This document shows, piece by piece, positions 47,250 through 56,270 of a DNA stretch of 64,000 nucleotides; the first letter of the stretch is position 1; the number at the start of each line of letters is the position of its first letter. Where the stretch lies: positions 186,001 through 250,000 of the forward strand of contig JAUHWC010000004.1 in NCBI GenBank assembly GCA_030424845.1, written 5' to 3'. The DNA comes from Alphaproteobacteria bacterium. GTDB lineage: Bacteria; Pseudomonadota; Alphaproteobacteria; Sphingomonadales; Sphingomonadaceae. A model generated the notes under the pieces. The model saw only the letters and a list, made by a program, of their open reading frames with translations. It was not told the origin of the DNA and did not search any database. Position numbers and translations under genes: made by a program.

Positions 47250-48746
47250 ATGACAAAAGCCGAGACGCTGAAATTCAAACCCCGCGGCCGCAAGGTCAAA
47301 ATCCTCGCCACCATCGGCCCTGCCAGCAGCGATCCCGATGTGATGCGCGAACTGTTCCGCGCTGGCGCCGACGCCTTCCGCTTCAACATGAGCCATGGCG
47401 AACATGCGCAGCATGCCGAAAACTTCAAGACAGTGCGCGCGCTGGAAAAGGAATTCGGCCGTCCCATCGCCATCCTGTGCGACCTGCAAGGCCCGAAACT
47501 GCGCGTCGGCACCTTCAAGGACGGCAAGGCCACCATTGCCCACGGTGCCAGCTTCACGCTCGACCGGAACGAGGCGCCCGGCGATGCGACCCGCGTGTGC
47601 CTGCCGCACCCCGAACTGTTCGAGGCGCTTTCCGAAGGCCAGCGCCTGCTGATCAATGACGGCAAGATCCGCCTGCGGGTGAAGGAAATGACGGCCGATG
47701 CCGCGCATTGCGTGGCCGAGGTCGGCGGCGTGATCTCCGACCGCAAGGGCGTGAACGTGCCTGATGCCGAAGTGCCGATCCCCGCGCTCACCCCCAAGGA
47801 CAAGAAGGACCTCGCCTTCGCCATGGAACAGGGCGCGGACTGGATCGGCCTGTCCTTCGTGCAACGCCCGGCGGATATCGCCGAGGCCAAGGAACTCATG
47901 GCCGGGCGCGGCTTCCTGTGCGCCAAGATCGAGAAGCCGCAGGCCGTGCAGCGCATCAACGAGATCATCGCCGCGGCGGACGGGATCATGGTCGCCCGCG
48001 GGGACCTGGGCGTGGAACTGAACCCCGAGGAAGTGCCTCCGCTGCAGAAGAAGATCGTCAACGCCACGCGCCTCACCGGCAAACCGGTTATCGTGGCCAC
48101 GCAGATGCTGGAAAGCATGATCGAAAGTCCCACCCCCACGCGCGCCGAGGTCTCGGACGTGGCCAATGCCGTCTATGACGGGGCCGATGCGGTGATGCTT
48201 TCTGCCGAAACGGCAGCGGGTGACTGGCCGGAAGAGGCGGTGATGATGATGAACTCCATCGCCCGCCAGGTGGAGCGGGACGAGGATTACAAGCAGCGCG
48301 TGCGCATGCTCGACACCCCGCCCGATGCCACCACCGCAGACGCGCTGGCCCATGCCTGCATGACCATTGGCGACACCATCGACCTGAAGGCGGTGTGCGT
48401 CTTCACCTCGACCGGTTCCACCGCGCGGCGCGTGGCGCGCGAACGGCCCAACGTGCCGGTGATGGTGCTCACCCCGTCGATCTCGGTGGCGCGGCGCGTC
48501 ACCCTGCTATGGGGCGCGCATCCGGTGGCGACCAAGGATATCGGCAGCTTCGAGGAGATGATCGCCAAGGGCAAGCGCATGGCCCTGCGCCACGGCTTTG
48601 CCGAAGGTGGCGAGAACATCGCCATGCTGGCGGGCGTGCCTTTCGGCAAGTCAGGCGCCACCAACCTGCTGCATGTCGTCAGCCTCACCGGTGACGAGCT
48701 GGACAGCTATGTCGATGACGGAAGCGAGGATTCGCAGGAAGCCTAG
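47250..48746 (+). CDS. pyk: Pyruvate kinase
   Basis: Converts phosphoenolpyruvate to pyruvate with ATP formation. The 498-residue protein has RKVKILATIGPASSDPDVM, FRFNMSHGEHAQH, CDLQGPKLRVG, FVQRPADI, CAKIEKPQAVQRINEIIAAADGIMVARGDLGVEL (the active-site signature) and TQMLESMIESPTPTRAEVSDVANAVYDGADAVMLSAETA. A C-terminal domain with FTSTGSTAR follows. The stop overlaps the convergent SDR gene by four bases. It is divergent from DUF1244. Confidence 0.97.
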   Translation: MTKAETLKFKPRGRKVKILATIGPASSDPDVMRELFRAGADAFRFNMSHGEHAQHAENFKTVRALEKEFGRPIAILCDLQGPKLRVGTFKDGKATIAHGASFTLDRNEAPGDATRVCLPHPELFEALSEGQRLLINDGKIRLRVKEMTADAAHCVAEVGGVISDRKGVNVPDAEVPIPALTPKDKKDLAFAMEQGADWIGLSFVQRPADIAEAKELMAGRGFLCAKIEKPQAVQRINEIIAAADGIMVARGDLGVELNPEEVPPLQKKIVNATRLTGKPVIVATQMLESMIESPTPTRAEVSDVANAVYDGADAVMLSAETAAGDWPEEAVMMMNSIARQVERDEDYKQRVRMLDTPPDATTADALAHACMTIGDTIDLKAVCVFTSTGSTARRVARERPNVPVMVLTPSISVARRVTLLWGAHPVATKDIGSFEEMIAKGKRMALRHGFAEGGENIAMLAGVPFGKSGATNLLHVVSLTGDELDSYVDDGSEDSQEA

Positions 48747-49549
48747 CCTGCTGCGGCTTCCGCCTCGGCCAGCCGCGCCGCAAGGTCATCATCAAGCGTC
48801 ACGAAACCGCCGGACAGCGCGTCATACCGGCCCGAGGCGAGTTCGACACAGCGATCCGCCGTGCGGGCCAGGTCGTCAAAGGCATCAGGCTCGGCCTGCT
48901 TGGCCTGCAGGCGCTTGACCATGCCGCCCAGGTACTTCTGCGCGTCCGGGCTTTCCATCGTGTCACGCCCGAGCTGGGTGAAGGCAAAGCCGGGATCGAG
49001 CGAGAAGGCGGCAACGCCCGTGCCTTGCAGTTCCACGCCGACCTGCTCGACCAGGCGGTTCAGCGCCACCTTGCCCACGCAATAGGCGGAAAGATGCGGG
49101 GCAACGATGCGCACCGCCTTGGCCGAAATGCACACGATCCGCCCTGTCCCGCGTTCGATCATGCCGGGCAGCACGGCCTGCATCAGCAGCATGGGCGCGC
49201 GCTGGTGCACTTCCTGCGCACGCCACCATTCATCGCCATCCACTTCCCACAAGGGGCCGAACGGGCCGGGCACGCCCGCGTTGGAAACCAGCAGGTCGAC
49301 CGGGCCGAGCGCCTGTTCGATGTCGGCAATCGCGGCACCAACGCTGGCAGGGTCCGTCACATCGCAAGCCACGGCATGCGCCACGCCGCCCGAATCGCGG
49401 ATTGCGGCGGCGACCTCTTCCAGCTGGCCGATCGTGCGCGATGCGAGCGCCACCTTCGCGCCCTCGTGCGCCAGCCGCTCGGCGATGGCGCGACCGAAGC
49501 CGCGCCCTGCGCCGGTTACCAGCGCGACCCGCCCGTCAAGTATTCCCAT
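48743..49549 (-). CDS. Short-chain dehydrogenase/reductase
   Basis: A 268-residue SDR: VALVTGAGRGFGRAIAERLAHEGAKVALASR, NAGVPGPFGPLWEVDG, catalytic Ser in CISAKAV, and YCVGK in place of the usual YxxxK, with the lysine kept. The substrate is unknown. ATG 49549 is chosen (an ATG six bases upstream is also possible); GGGAGAGA precedes both. It lies beyond tRNA-Gly, which is upstream on the same strand. Confidence 0.82.
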   Translation of the reverse strand: MGILDGRVALVTGAGRGFGRAIAERLAHEGAKVALASRTIGQLEEVAAAIRDSGGVAHAVACDVTDPASVGAAIADIEQALGPVDLLVSNAGVPGPFGPLWEVDGDEWWRAQEVHQRAPMLLMQAVLPGMIERGTGRIVCISAKAVRIVAPHLSAYCVGKVALNRLVEQVGVELQGTGVAAFSLDPGFAFTQLGRDTMESPDAQKYLGGMVKRLQAKQAEPDAFDDLARTADRCVELASGRYDALSGGFVTLDDDLAARLAEAEAAAG

Positions 49550-49626
49550 GCACATTCTCTCCCTTGCAGACAGGGCTAATCGCAGCGCGCTGCGCTGTCG
49601 AGGAAAGACCTTTGAAGGAAGGAAAC

Positions 49627-49701
49627 TGGAGCGGGCGAGGCGATTCGAACGCCCGACCCTCACCTTGGCAAGGTGATGCTCTACCCCTGAGCTACGCCCG
49701 C
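49627..49701 (-). tRNA. tRNA-Gly (GCC anticodon)
   Basis: On the minus strand the cloverleaf starts GCGGGCG (49701-49695) and its 3' strand CGCCCGC (49637-49631) pairs with it, followed by discriminator T and an encoded CCA (49629-49627). The D-arm reads AGCTCAGGGGTAGAGC, the anticodon loop is CTTGCCAAG (anticodon GCC), and the T-arm has GGGCGTTCGAATCGCC. It reads the glycine codons GGC and GGU. 75 bases including CCA. Confidence 0.95.
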
Positions 49702-49902
49702 TCACTGACGCTTCACCGGGAGGGCTGAAACCCTCGTGTCCCGGTGGGGAGGCGCGCAACTAACACCAGCTTTTGAAGTGCGCAAGAGGCAAATCGCAGC
49801 AAAATTCACCGCAGGCGAAAACCCCTCTACACCCTTCACAAATGCGCTGGATGCGCCATTTAGGGTGCAGCACGGACAAAACACTTCAGCAGGAGCAGCC
49901 AA

Positions 49903-50826
49903 TTGGCAAGCATGGGCCTTAATCTCGACGAACAGAAAGCCGTCGAACGATTCCAGAAGCAGGTGGTGGAACCCAGCCAGACCAAGCTTGTGATCCTCGA
50001 TTTCTGGGCCGAGTGGTGCGGCCCGTGCAAGGCGCTGACCCCGGTGCTGGAAAAGGTCTGCGCCGAATATGCCGACAAGGGCGTGGTGCTGGCCAAGGTG
50101 AACGTGGACGAGGAGAAGTTCATCGCCGCCCAGTTCCAGGTGCAGTCCATCCCCACCGTCTACGCCATGTTCCGAGGCCAGCCCGTGGCGGACCTGACCC
50201 CGGCCCGCAGCGAATCGCAGCTGAAGGGGGCGCTGGACCAGATCCTGAAGCAGCTGCCGATCGAAGGCGGAGATGGCGGGGCCGGCGACGGCCAGCAGAT
50301 GCCCGAGATCGGTGAACTGATCGCGATGGCCGAGAAGGAACTGGCCGAAGGCGATGCCGAACGCGCCGCGCAGATGTTCATGCAGATCGCGCAGATGGAC
50401 CAGTCGAAGCCCGAAGTCTTCGCCGGCCTGATCCGCGCGCTGGTGGCTGCCGGGCACAAGGATGCCGCGCAATCCGCCTATGACGGCTTGCCGGACGAGG
50501 TGAAGGAAGCCGAGGCAGTCAAGCAGGCCTACAGCGCGCTGGAACTGGTGGCGGCCGACGTTGACGACAGCGCGCTGGTCGCCTTGCGCGAAGCGGCGGC
50601 GGACAAGTCGAACATGGAAGCACAGATGGCGCTTGCCGAAGGGGCTTTTGCCGCTGGCGCTCGCGACGAGGCAGCAGAAGTGCTGCTGGCCATGGTGCAG
50701 GCAGACCCGGCATGGAACGAAGGCGCCGCCAAGGCCAAGCTGTTGCAGATCTTCGAGGCCGTGGGCCTTGAGGACCCGTGGGTTTCCGCCCAGCGCCGCA
50801 AGCTGTCCCTGATCCTGTTCGGATGA
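49903..50826 (+). CDS. Thioredoxin-domain TPR co-chaperone (CnoX/YbbN-like)
   Basis: A 307-residue protein: an N-terminal thioredoxin domain with the active site FWAEWCGPCKALTP and cis-Pro in QSIPTVY, then a Gly-rich linker (EGGDGGAGDG) and a helical TPR-like region of about 170 residues with LAEGDAERAAQMFMQIAQMDQSKPEVFAGLIRAL. The CnoX family binds unfolded proteins under oxidative stress. TTG 49903 with AGGAG eight bases upstream fits better than ATG 49912. The stop overlaps the LON-domain gene (ATGA). Confidence 0.9.
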   Translation: MASMGLNLDEQKAVERFQKQVVEPSQTKLVILDFWAEWCGPCKALTPVLEKVCAEYADKGVVLAKVNVDEEKFIAAQFQVQSIPTVYAMFRGQPVADLTPARSESQLKGALDQILKQLPIEGGDGGAGDGQQMPEIGELIAMAEKELAEGDAERAAQMFMQIAQMDQSKPEVFAGLIRALVAAGHKDAAQSAYDGLPDEVKEAEAVKQAYSALELVAADVDDSALVALREAAADKSNMEAQMALAEGAFAAGARDEAAEVLLAMVQADPAWNEGAAKAKLLQIFEAVGLEDPWVSAQRRKLSLILFG

Positions 50827-51437
50827 GCGCGAGGCGCATCTCCATCTTCCCGCTGACGGGCGCGCTGCTGTTCCCCGGCCTGCAATTGCCGCTGCATATC
50901 TTCGAACCGCGTTACCGCGCGATGGTGGGCGATTCGCTGGCGCGGGACAGGATGATCGGCATGATCCAGCCGCAGGAGAACCGCGAGGGTGCGCCGCTCT
51001 ATACCATCGGCTGCCTTGGCAAGATCGAGGATGTCGAGACCAGCGAGGACGGGCGCTACAACATTGTCCTGACCGGCGAGGCGCGCTTTCGCGTGCTGCG
51101 CGAACTGGAGGTGAGCACGCCCTTCCGGCAGGTCGAGGCAGAGCTGATCGAGGAACCGGCGAACGAAGTGCTCGCCTTTGCCGAACGTGCCGGCTTCGAG
51201 AGCGAGGCGCGCAGTTTTGCCGATGCCCAGGGCTATTCGGTGGACTGGGAATCGGTCGCCCGGCTGGATGATGTCTCGCTCATCAACGGCCTCTCGCAAA
51301 TCGCGCCCTTCGACGCGGCGAGCAAGCAGGCGCTGCTTGAAGCACCCGACCTGAAGAGCCGGTGCGAGCTGCTCGTGCAGCTGATGGAATTCTACGGCCG
51401 CAGCGATCCGGACGAGGATCGAGTAACGTTGCAGTAG
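50823..51437 (+). CDS. LON protease N-terminal substrate-binding domain protein
   Basis: A 204-residue stand-alone LON N-domain: ISIFPLTGALLFPGLQLPLHIFEPRYRAMVGDSLARDRMIGMIQPQ and GKIEDVETSEDGRYNIVLTGEARFRVLRE. It has no ATPase or protease part. These proteins are linked to protein quality control, and here it is coupled to the thioredoxin co-chaperone by a four-base overlap. Confidence 0.9.
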   Translation: MSARRISIFPLTGALLFPGLQLPLHIFEPRYRAMVGDSLARDRMIGMIQPQENREGAPLYTIGCLGKIEDVETSEDGRYNIVLTGEARFRVLRELEVSTPFRQVEAELIEEPANEVLAFAERAGFESEARSFADAQGYSVDWESVARLDDVSLINGLSQIAPFDAASKQALLEAPDLKSRCELLVQLMEFYGRSDPDEDRVTLQ

Positions 51438-51649
51438 TTTTCTTTAGCCCCTCAAGCGCCGGGCGGAGTGCATCCGCGCTCCCTGGCTTTCGGCCTACCG
51501 GCCGGCGCGTGGTCACGCGCTGGTTTCGCCAGTCGCTCGACGACCATTCCAGGCCAAATATGGCGCACTGATAACGGGCCGCAGGCCCGCAAGGGCGACC
51601 GCCCGCCCGCAGGGGCCCCGCAGCGAAGCGGAGGGATTAGCCCCGAGGA

Positions 51650-51673
51650 CCGCACGCCCGGATGGGCGTGCGG
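51650..51673. terminator. Perfect 10-bp hairpin in a GC-rich gap
   Basis: CCGCACGCCC (51650-51659) and GGGCGTGCGG (51664-51673) pair perfectly around GGAT. It lies in the 246-bp gap between the LON-domain and MarC genes, which is otherwise very GC-rich with several short inverted repeats. The two genes converge here, so it may terminate both; no T run follows. Confidence 0.5.
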
Positions 51674-51683
51674 AACACAAACT

Positions 51684-52304
51684 TCACCCGAAACTGCTCC
51701 TCAAACCGTCGATCACATACTGCGCTGCCAAGGCCGCCAGCAACACTCCCAGCAGCCGTGTGATCACGGCTTCGACCTTGGCGCCGAAGATCTTCATCAG
51801 CGGGCTCGCGGCGATCAGGGCCAGCAGGGTGAGCAGCAGCACCGCGCCCAGCGCGCCCAGCACCACCAGCGTTCCTTCAAGTCCCTGCGCCTCGCCTTCG
51901 AGCAGCATGATCGAGGCGATCGCGCCAGGCCCCGCCAGCATCGGCATGGCCATGGGGAAGACGGAGACATCCTCGTGATCGGGATCTTCCTTCAGTTTCT
52001 CGGCGCGGTCCTCGCGGCGCTCGGTGCGCTTCTCGAACACCATTTCCAGCGCGATAAGGAATAGCATGATGCCGCCGGCAATGCGGAAGGCATCGAGCTC
52101 GATATGCATGGCACCGAGCAGGTCCTGCCCGAACAGGGCGAACCCCACCAGGATCACCCCGGCGATCAGGCAGGCGCGCAAGGCCATGCTGCGCCGGGCC
52201 TTGGGCGTGGCATTGGCGGTCAGTCCGGCATAGATCGGCGCGCATCCCGGCGGGTCGATCACCACGAACAGGGTGACGAAAGCGGACAGGAACAGTTCGA
52301 TCAT
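51684..52304 (-). CDS. MarC-family inner-membrane protein
   Basis: A 206-residue integral membrane protein with six predicted transmembrane segments: FLSAFVTLFVVIDPPGCAPIYAGLTA at the N-terminus (the conserved P-P-G MarC start), then LIAGVILVGFALFG, IAGGIMLFLIALEMVF, PMAMPMLAGPGAIASIMLL, LVVLGALGAVLLLTLLALIAA and VITRLLGVLLAALAAQYVIDGL. Its start overlaps the upstream gene's stop. Function of the family is unclear; despite the name it does not confer drug resistance. Confidence 0.92.
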   Translation of the reverse strand: MIELFLSAFVTLFVVIDPPGCAPIYAGLTANATPKARRSMALRACLIAGVILVGFALFGQDLLGAMHIELDAFRIAGGIMLFLIALEMVFEKRTERREDRAEKLKEDPDHEDVSVFPMAMPMLAGPGAIASIMLLEGEAQGLEGTLVVLGALGAVLLLTLLALIAASPLMKIFGAKVEAVITRLLGVLLAALAAQYVIDGLRSSFG

Positions 52305-53074
52305 CGCACATCACTCCATCGCCCGGTACCGAAATCAAGGGCGCTTTCCCATTCGCCGCCGCGCAGGATGAAAACCCTGAGGCGGGCGCTGCCATCGCTG
52401 CTGGCGGACCAGCGCCAGTAGAGCGTGCCATCGCGAGAGGCTTCGCCTGCATCGCTGATGGAATTGCCCATCATGGCAATGCGCAGGTCTGGTATATCGG
52501 AGAAGCGCGCACAATCGGCCACCTGCCCCTGGATGACATCGAGGCTGGGGACGACGATGGTGTTGTCCGGGTCCGCGATATCGCCATCCGACGGCGGCTT
52601 CACCGGCTGCGGATCGTCTGCCGCTGCCAGGCGGTAGGACCACTTGTAGTCGCGGCCATCATCCAGTTCCCATACGCTGGCATAATTGCCGACCGTGCCA
52701 TCATCGAGGCTGTAGCGCCCGAAGCTGACGGCCAGCGAACCATCGCAGCTGGTCCAGACCGAATTGGGGGAAAGTTCGTGCGCCAGTTCGCCTGCGGCCA
52801 GCTCAGCTGCGGGAATGCGGCCAAACGGTGTGTGCACCACCGCACCGGTTGCCGCATGTTCGCCCAGCGCAGCGCTCGCGCCATCCTCGCGCACGGACTT
52901 GGCGAAGGCGATATCCGCGGCCACCACCAGCCCCGGCTCTCCCACCGACGGCAAGGGTCGCGGTGCTTCGCGCGAGCGGCGCGATTGGGCTTCTGCCGGA
53001 GAAACGCCCGCCGCCAGCATCGCGGCAGCGCCAAGGCATGCGAGAACAGACCTGCCGGAAAAGAAGTTTGCCAT
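52301..53074 (-). CDS. Secreted hypothetical protein, 257 residues
   Basis: A signal peptide (VLACLGAAAMLAAGVSPAEA, cleaved before QSRRSREA) precedes a soluble mature domain with LGEHAATGAVVHTPFGRIPAAELAAGE and a beta-rich YASVWELDDGRDYKWSYRL region. The pattern is that of an NTF2/DUF4440-like domain in sphingomonads, though I cannot name the family with confidence. Its stop and the MarC start overlap by four bases. Confidence 0.6.
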   Translation of the reverse strand: MANFFSGRSVLACLGAAAMLAAGVSPAEAQSRRSREAPRPLPSVGEPGLVVAADIAFAKSVREDGASAALGEHAATGAVVHTPFGRIPAAELAAGELAHELSPNSVWTSCDGSLAVSFGRYSLDDGTVGNYASVWELDDGRDYKWSYRLAAADDPQPVKPPSDGDIADPDNTIVVPSLDVIQGQVADCARFSDIPDLRIAMMGNSISDAGEASRDGTLYWRWSASSDGSARLRVFILRGGEWESALDFGTGRWSDVR

Positions 53075-53130
53075 GAAACCGCCCTGCTCCCGGCGGCACG
53101 GAAAGTCAAAGGGCAGCAGCGCCATTCGCC

Positions 53131-53424
53131 CTACATGGTCGAATAGGCGATGTTCGAAATGACGATGTTCAGGATGTTGAGGCCGATGATCAGCACCATC
53201 GGCGAGAAATCGATCGCGCCCGTGTTCGGCATCAGGCGCCGGATGGGATTGAGGATCGGGTCGAGGATCGCGTTCAGGGCCTGCCAGATCGCCGCCACGA
53301 AATTGTTGTGCATGTTGACCACGTTGAAGCTGATCAACAGGCTCAGCACGAATTGCGCGATGACGAAGATGATGAGGATCGAGACCAGGTAACCGATGAT
53401 CTGCGAGAGCGTGAACAGCAACAC
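53131..53424 (-). CDS. YggT-family membrane protein
   Basis: A 97-residue protein with two membrane segments: IIGYLVSILIIFVIAQFVLSLLISF and PMVLIIGLNILNIVISNIAY, separated by LDPILNPIRRLMPNTGAIDFS, the invariant YggT loop. YggT proteins are tied to cell-envelope or division gene sets and osmotic tolerance in some bacteria. A single gene between the secreted protein and argB. Confidence 0.93.
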   Translation of the reverse strand: MLLFTLSQIIGYLVSILIIFVIAQFVLSLLISFNVVNMHNNFVAAIWQALNAILDPILNPIRRLMPNTGAIDFSPMVLIIGLNILNIVISNIAYSTM

Positions 53425-53520
53425 GTGCCAAACCTTTCAATTTGCGTCCCGAGCCGGGAGCCTACCCGTCCCGGCAAGGTGTATCAACCATGTAAGACGC
53501 AGTGATGACCGCGCAAGGCC

Positions 53521-54417
53521 TCAGGCGGAAACCAGCGTACCGGCACCGCGACTGGTGAAGAATTCCAGCAGCATGGCATGCGGCACGCGCCCGTCGAGCA
53601 CGACGGCCGCCTCGCAACCGCCCTCCACGGCATGGACGCAGGTTTCCAGCTTGGGGATCATGCCGCCCGAGATCGTGCCATCCTCGCGCAGGCGGGCGAT
53701 GTCGCCGGGGCGAAGATCTGTCAGGAGGTTGCCCTCCTTGTCGAGCACGCCGGTCACGTCCGTCAGCAGGAACAGGCGCGCGGCACCCAGCGCCGCGGCA
53801 ATCGCGCCTGCCATCGTATCGGCATTGATGTTGTAGGTGTGGCCCTTCCCGTCCGTGGCAATGGGGGCGATGATCGGGATCATGCCGGCATCGCTCACGG
53901 TCTTGAGGATGGTGGTGTCCACCTCCTTGGGTTCGCCCACGAAGCCCAGGTCGATCGCCTGTTCGATCTGGCTGTCCGGGTCCTTCACCGTGCGCTGGAC
54001 TTTCTCGGCGCGCACCATCTTGCCATCCTTGCCGGACAGGCCGATGGCCTTGCCGCCAGCCTGGTTGACCCAGCCGACCAGTTCCTTGTTGATGGCGCCG
54101 GACAGTACCATTTCTGCCACTTCCGCCGTGGCCTTGTCCGTCACGCGCAAGCCATCGACGAATTGCGATTCCACGCCCAGCTTCTTGAGCATGGCGCCGA
54201 TCTGCGGGCCGCCGCCATGCACCACCACGGGGTTGATGCCCACGGCCTTGAGCAGCACGATGTCCTCGGCGAAATCCTGCGCCGCTTCGGGGTCGCCCAT
54301 CGCGTGGCCGCCATATTTCACCACGAAGCTGCGCCCGGCGTAGCGCTGGAAATAAGGCAGGGCCTCGATCAGCGTTTCGGCCTTGGCCAGCATCTGCTTG
54401 TCGCGAGTGTTCGTCAT
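53521..54417 (-). CDS. argB: Acetylglutamate kinase
   Basis: Phosphorylates N-acetylglutamate in arginine biosynthesis. The 298-residue protein has [68 protein letters not shown] and [34 protein letters not shown]. Length and motifs are those of the hexameric, arginine-regulated type common in alphaproteobacteria. Confidence 0.97.
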   Translation of the reverse strand: MTNTRDKQMLAKAETLIEALPYFQRYAGRSFVVKYGGHAMGDPEAAQDFAEDIVLLKAVGINPVVVHGGGPQIGAMLKKLGVESQFVDGLRVTDKATAEVAEMVLSGAINKELVGWVNQAGGKAIGLSGKDGKMVRAEKVQRTVKDPDSQIEQAIDLGFVGEPKEVDTTILKTVSDAGMIPIIAPIATDGKGHTYNINADTMAGAIAAALGAARLFLLTDVTGVLDKEGNLLTDLRPGDIARLREDGTISGGMIPKLETCVHAVEGGCEAAVVLDGRVPHAMLLEFFTSRGAGTLVSA

Positions 54418-54549
54418 AATGAAGCGCGCAATAGTCGCTTTGTGCGGTGCTGGCTACATCCATAGTCGAGTGGAAGTGGAGGCGATTGCCGGCAAACCAC
54501 GTAGTGTGCCGGATGCCGCGGCAAGGCAGGCCGCCATAGCCTTGCCTGC

Positions 54550-54993
54550 ATGTCGCCACACAAGACCGCACTCCGCCTCGCCCTGCTTCCCTTCCTGCTG
54601 CTGGCTTGCGTACCCCAAATCGTGCAGGCACAGGATCGGGAGCAGGGTGCCTTTTCGATCTGCGAGGGCAGCGGACGGGTAACCTGCGTGGTCGATGGCG
54701 ACACCATCTGGTATCGCGGCCAGAAGATCCGCATCGCCGATATCAACACGCCGGAAATCTCCCGCCCGTCCTGCGCGGAAGAAGCCGAACTGGGCGAACG
54801 GGCGACCTTGCGCCTGCTTGCCCTGCTCAACGCCGGCCCCTTCACGCTCGAACGCGAAGGGCGCGATGCCGACCGCTACGGGCGGCTGCTACGCGTGATC
54901 ACGCGCGAGGGGCAGAGCCTTGGCGCAATGCTGGTGGACGAAGGGTTGGCCGAGCAATGGCAAGGCCGCCGCGGCAATTGGTGCAGCGCATAG
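54550..54993 (+). CDS. Secreted thermonuclease-family (SNase-like) protein
   Basis: A 147-residue protein: a signal peptide (LRLALLPFLLLACVPQIVQA) followed by a compact OB-fold nuclease domain: RVTCVVDGDTIWYRGQKIRIADINTPEI (metal Asp and the first catalytic Arg), AELGERATLRLL and REGRDADRYGRLL (second catalytic Arg), VDEGLAEQW. It hydrolyses DNA or RNA outside the cytoplasm if active. Confidence 0.9.
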   Translation: MSPHKTALRLALLPFLLLACVPQIVQAQDREQGAFSICEGSGRVTCVVDGDTIWYRGQKIRIADINTPEISRPSCAEEAELGERATLRLLALLNAGPFTLEREGRDADRYGRLLRVITREGQSLGAMLVDEGLAEQWQGRRGNWCSA

Positions 54994-55044
54994 GGCCGCT
55001 ACTCCCCGCTTGCCAAATCCCGCGGCGGCGGTGATGCTGTCCCC

Positions 55045-55821
55045 ATGAAACGCAAGGCATATGAAGAGGCGCTCGAGCCGCTGGAGCACGAGCTTGTCGC
55101 CATGGCGCGCTGGGCCAAGGCCAGGGGCGAGCGGATCTGCGTGGTCCTGGAGGGGCGCGATACCGCCGGCAAGGGCGGCACCATCAAGGCCATCAGCCAG
55201 CGCATCAACCCGCGCCAGCTGCGCGTGGTGGCCTTGCCCAAGCCGACCGAGACGGAAACCACGCAATGGTATTTCCAGCGCTATGTCCCCCACCTTCCCG
55301 CAGCAGGCGAGATCGTGCTGTTCGACCGCAGCTGGTACAACCGCGCCGGCGTGGAAAAGGTGATGGGCTTTGCCACCCCGGAGCAGGTCGAGGCTTTCCT
55401 GCGCGCTGCCCCGGTATTCGAGAAGATGCTGGTGGATGATGGCATCCGCCTGTTCAAATACTGGCTCAGCTGCGACCAGGAAGCGCAGGAGGAACGCTTC
55501 GCCGAACGGCTGGAAGACCCGCTGAAACGCTGGAAACTCTCGCCCATCGACATCAAGGCGCGCACCCGCTTTGCCGAATATTCCGCCGCGCGCGAGGCGA
55601 TGTTCAAGGCCACCCACACTGACCATGCTCCGTGGACGGTGGTGGATTACAATGACCAGAAACAGGGCCGCCTGACGCTGATCCGCAACCTGCTGGACCG
55701 CTTGCCCGACACCACCATCCCGCCGGAGGAGATCGACTGGCCGGAACTGGGGCATGCGCCGCTGGACGAGGATTTCCACCTGCTGAAGCCGATCCCGGCC
55801 TTCGAGGCAAGGGATGACTGA
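55045..55821 (+). CDS. ppk2: Polyphosphate kinase 2
   Basis: Uses polyphosphate to phosphorylate nucleotides (class I PPK2 makes ATP or GTP from diphosphates). The 258-residue protein has Walker A ICVVLEGRDTAGKGGTIKAI, FQRYVPHLPAAGEIVLFDRSWYNRAGVEKVMGF (Walker B and lid), FKYWLSCDQEAQEERFAER, and DIKARTRFAEYSAARE. The next gene begins eight bases before its end. Confidence 0.92.
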   Translation: MKRKAYEEALEPLEHELVAMARWAKARGERICVVLEGRDTAGKGGTIKAISQRINPRQLRVVALPKPTETETTQWYFQRYVPHLPAAGEIVLFDRSWYNRAGVEKVMGFATPEQVEAFLRAAPVFEKMLVDDGIRLFKYWLSCDQEAQEERFAERLEDPLKRWKLSPIDIKARTRFAEYSAAREAMFKATHTDHAPWTVVDYNDQKQGRLTLIRNLLDRLPDTTIPPEEIDWPELGHAPLDEDFHLLKPIPAFEARDD

Positions 55822-56245
55822 CGGCGAGCGCCAAGGCGCACCTCCACAGCGCTCGGCTTCGCGCGGCTTCTTCAACCGGCCGACGGTGATCGTGCTGTTC
55901 TACCTCGCCACCTATTTCACCGTGTTTTCCGCGGTTGTCGGCGTGGTGCTTGCCTATATCTGGAAGGGCGAAGAGCAGGACGCGTGGGAAACCAGCCATT
56001 TTCCCTACCTGATCCGCACTTTCTGGATCAGCCTGATGACCTTCCCGATGGGCCTGATCGCCTTGATCTGCGTTTTCAGCGGGATCGGTTCCGATGGCCC
56101 GGGAATGGCAGCCCAGGCGGCCGCCATCATATTCGGGCTGGCATTCCTTGCCATCAACATCATGGCATTCGTGCGCTGCATCTACGCCCTGGTGTGCGCC
56201 CAGAAACAGCAGCCGATCCCGCGCCCGCGCAGCTGGCTGGTCTGA
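55814..56245 (+). CDS. Hypothetical three-helix membrane protein
   Basis: A 143-residue protein with three transmembrane segments: TVIVLFYLATYFTVFSAVVGVVLAYIW, WISLMTFPMGLIALICVFSGI and AAAIIFGLAFLAINIMAFVRCIYALV, between a polar N-terminus and a basic tail. I do not recognise the family. It overlaps the end of ppk2 by eight bases, which argues for co-transcription. Function unknown. Confidence 0.65.
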   Translation: MTDGERQGAPPQRSASRGFFNRPTVIVLFYLATYFTVFSAVVGVVLAYIWKGEEQDAWETSHFPYLIRTFWISLMTFPMGLIALICVFSGIGSDGPGMAAQAAAIIFGLAFLAINIMAFVRCIYALVCAQKQQPIPRPRSWLV

Positions 56246-56270
56246 AGGTGCCGCGCGGGCCTTGCGGCCT

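Noticed and set aside
47193-48353. Minus-strand frame opposite pyruvate kinase
   Set aside because: Antisense shadow; it would also cover the DUF1244 start and pyk promoter.
49549-49759. N-terminal extension of the SDR gene through tRNA-Gly
   Set aside because: The longer frame would cover the tRNA; a family-like start with ribosome-binding site exists at 49549.
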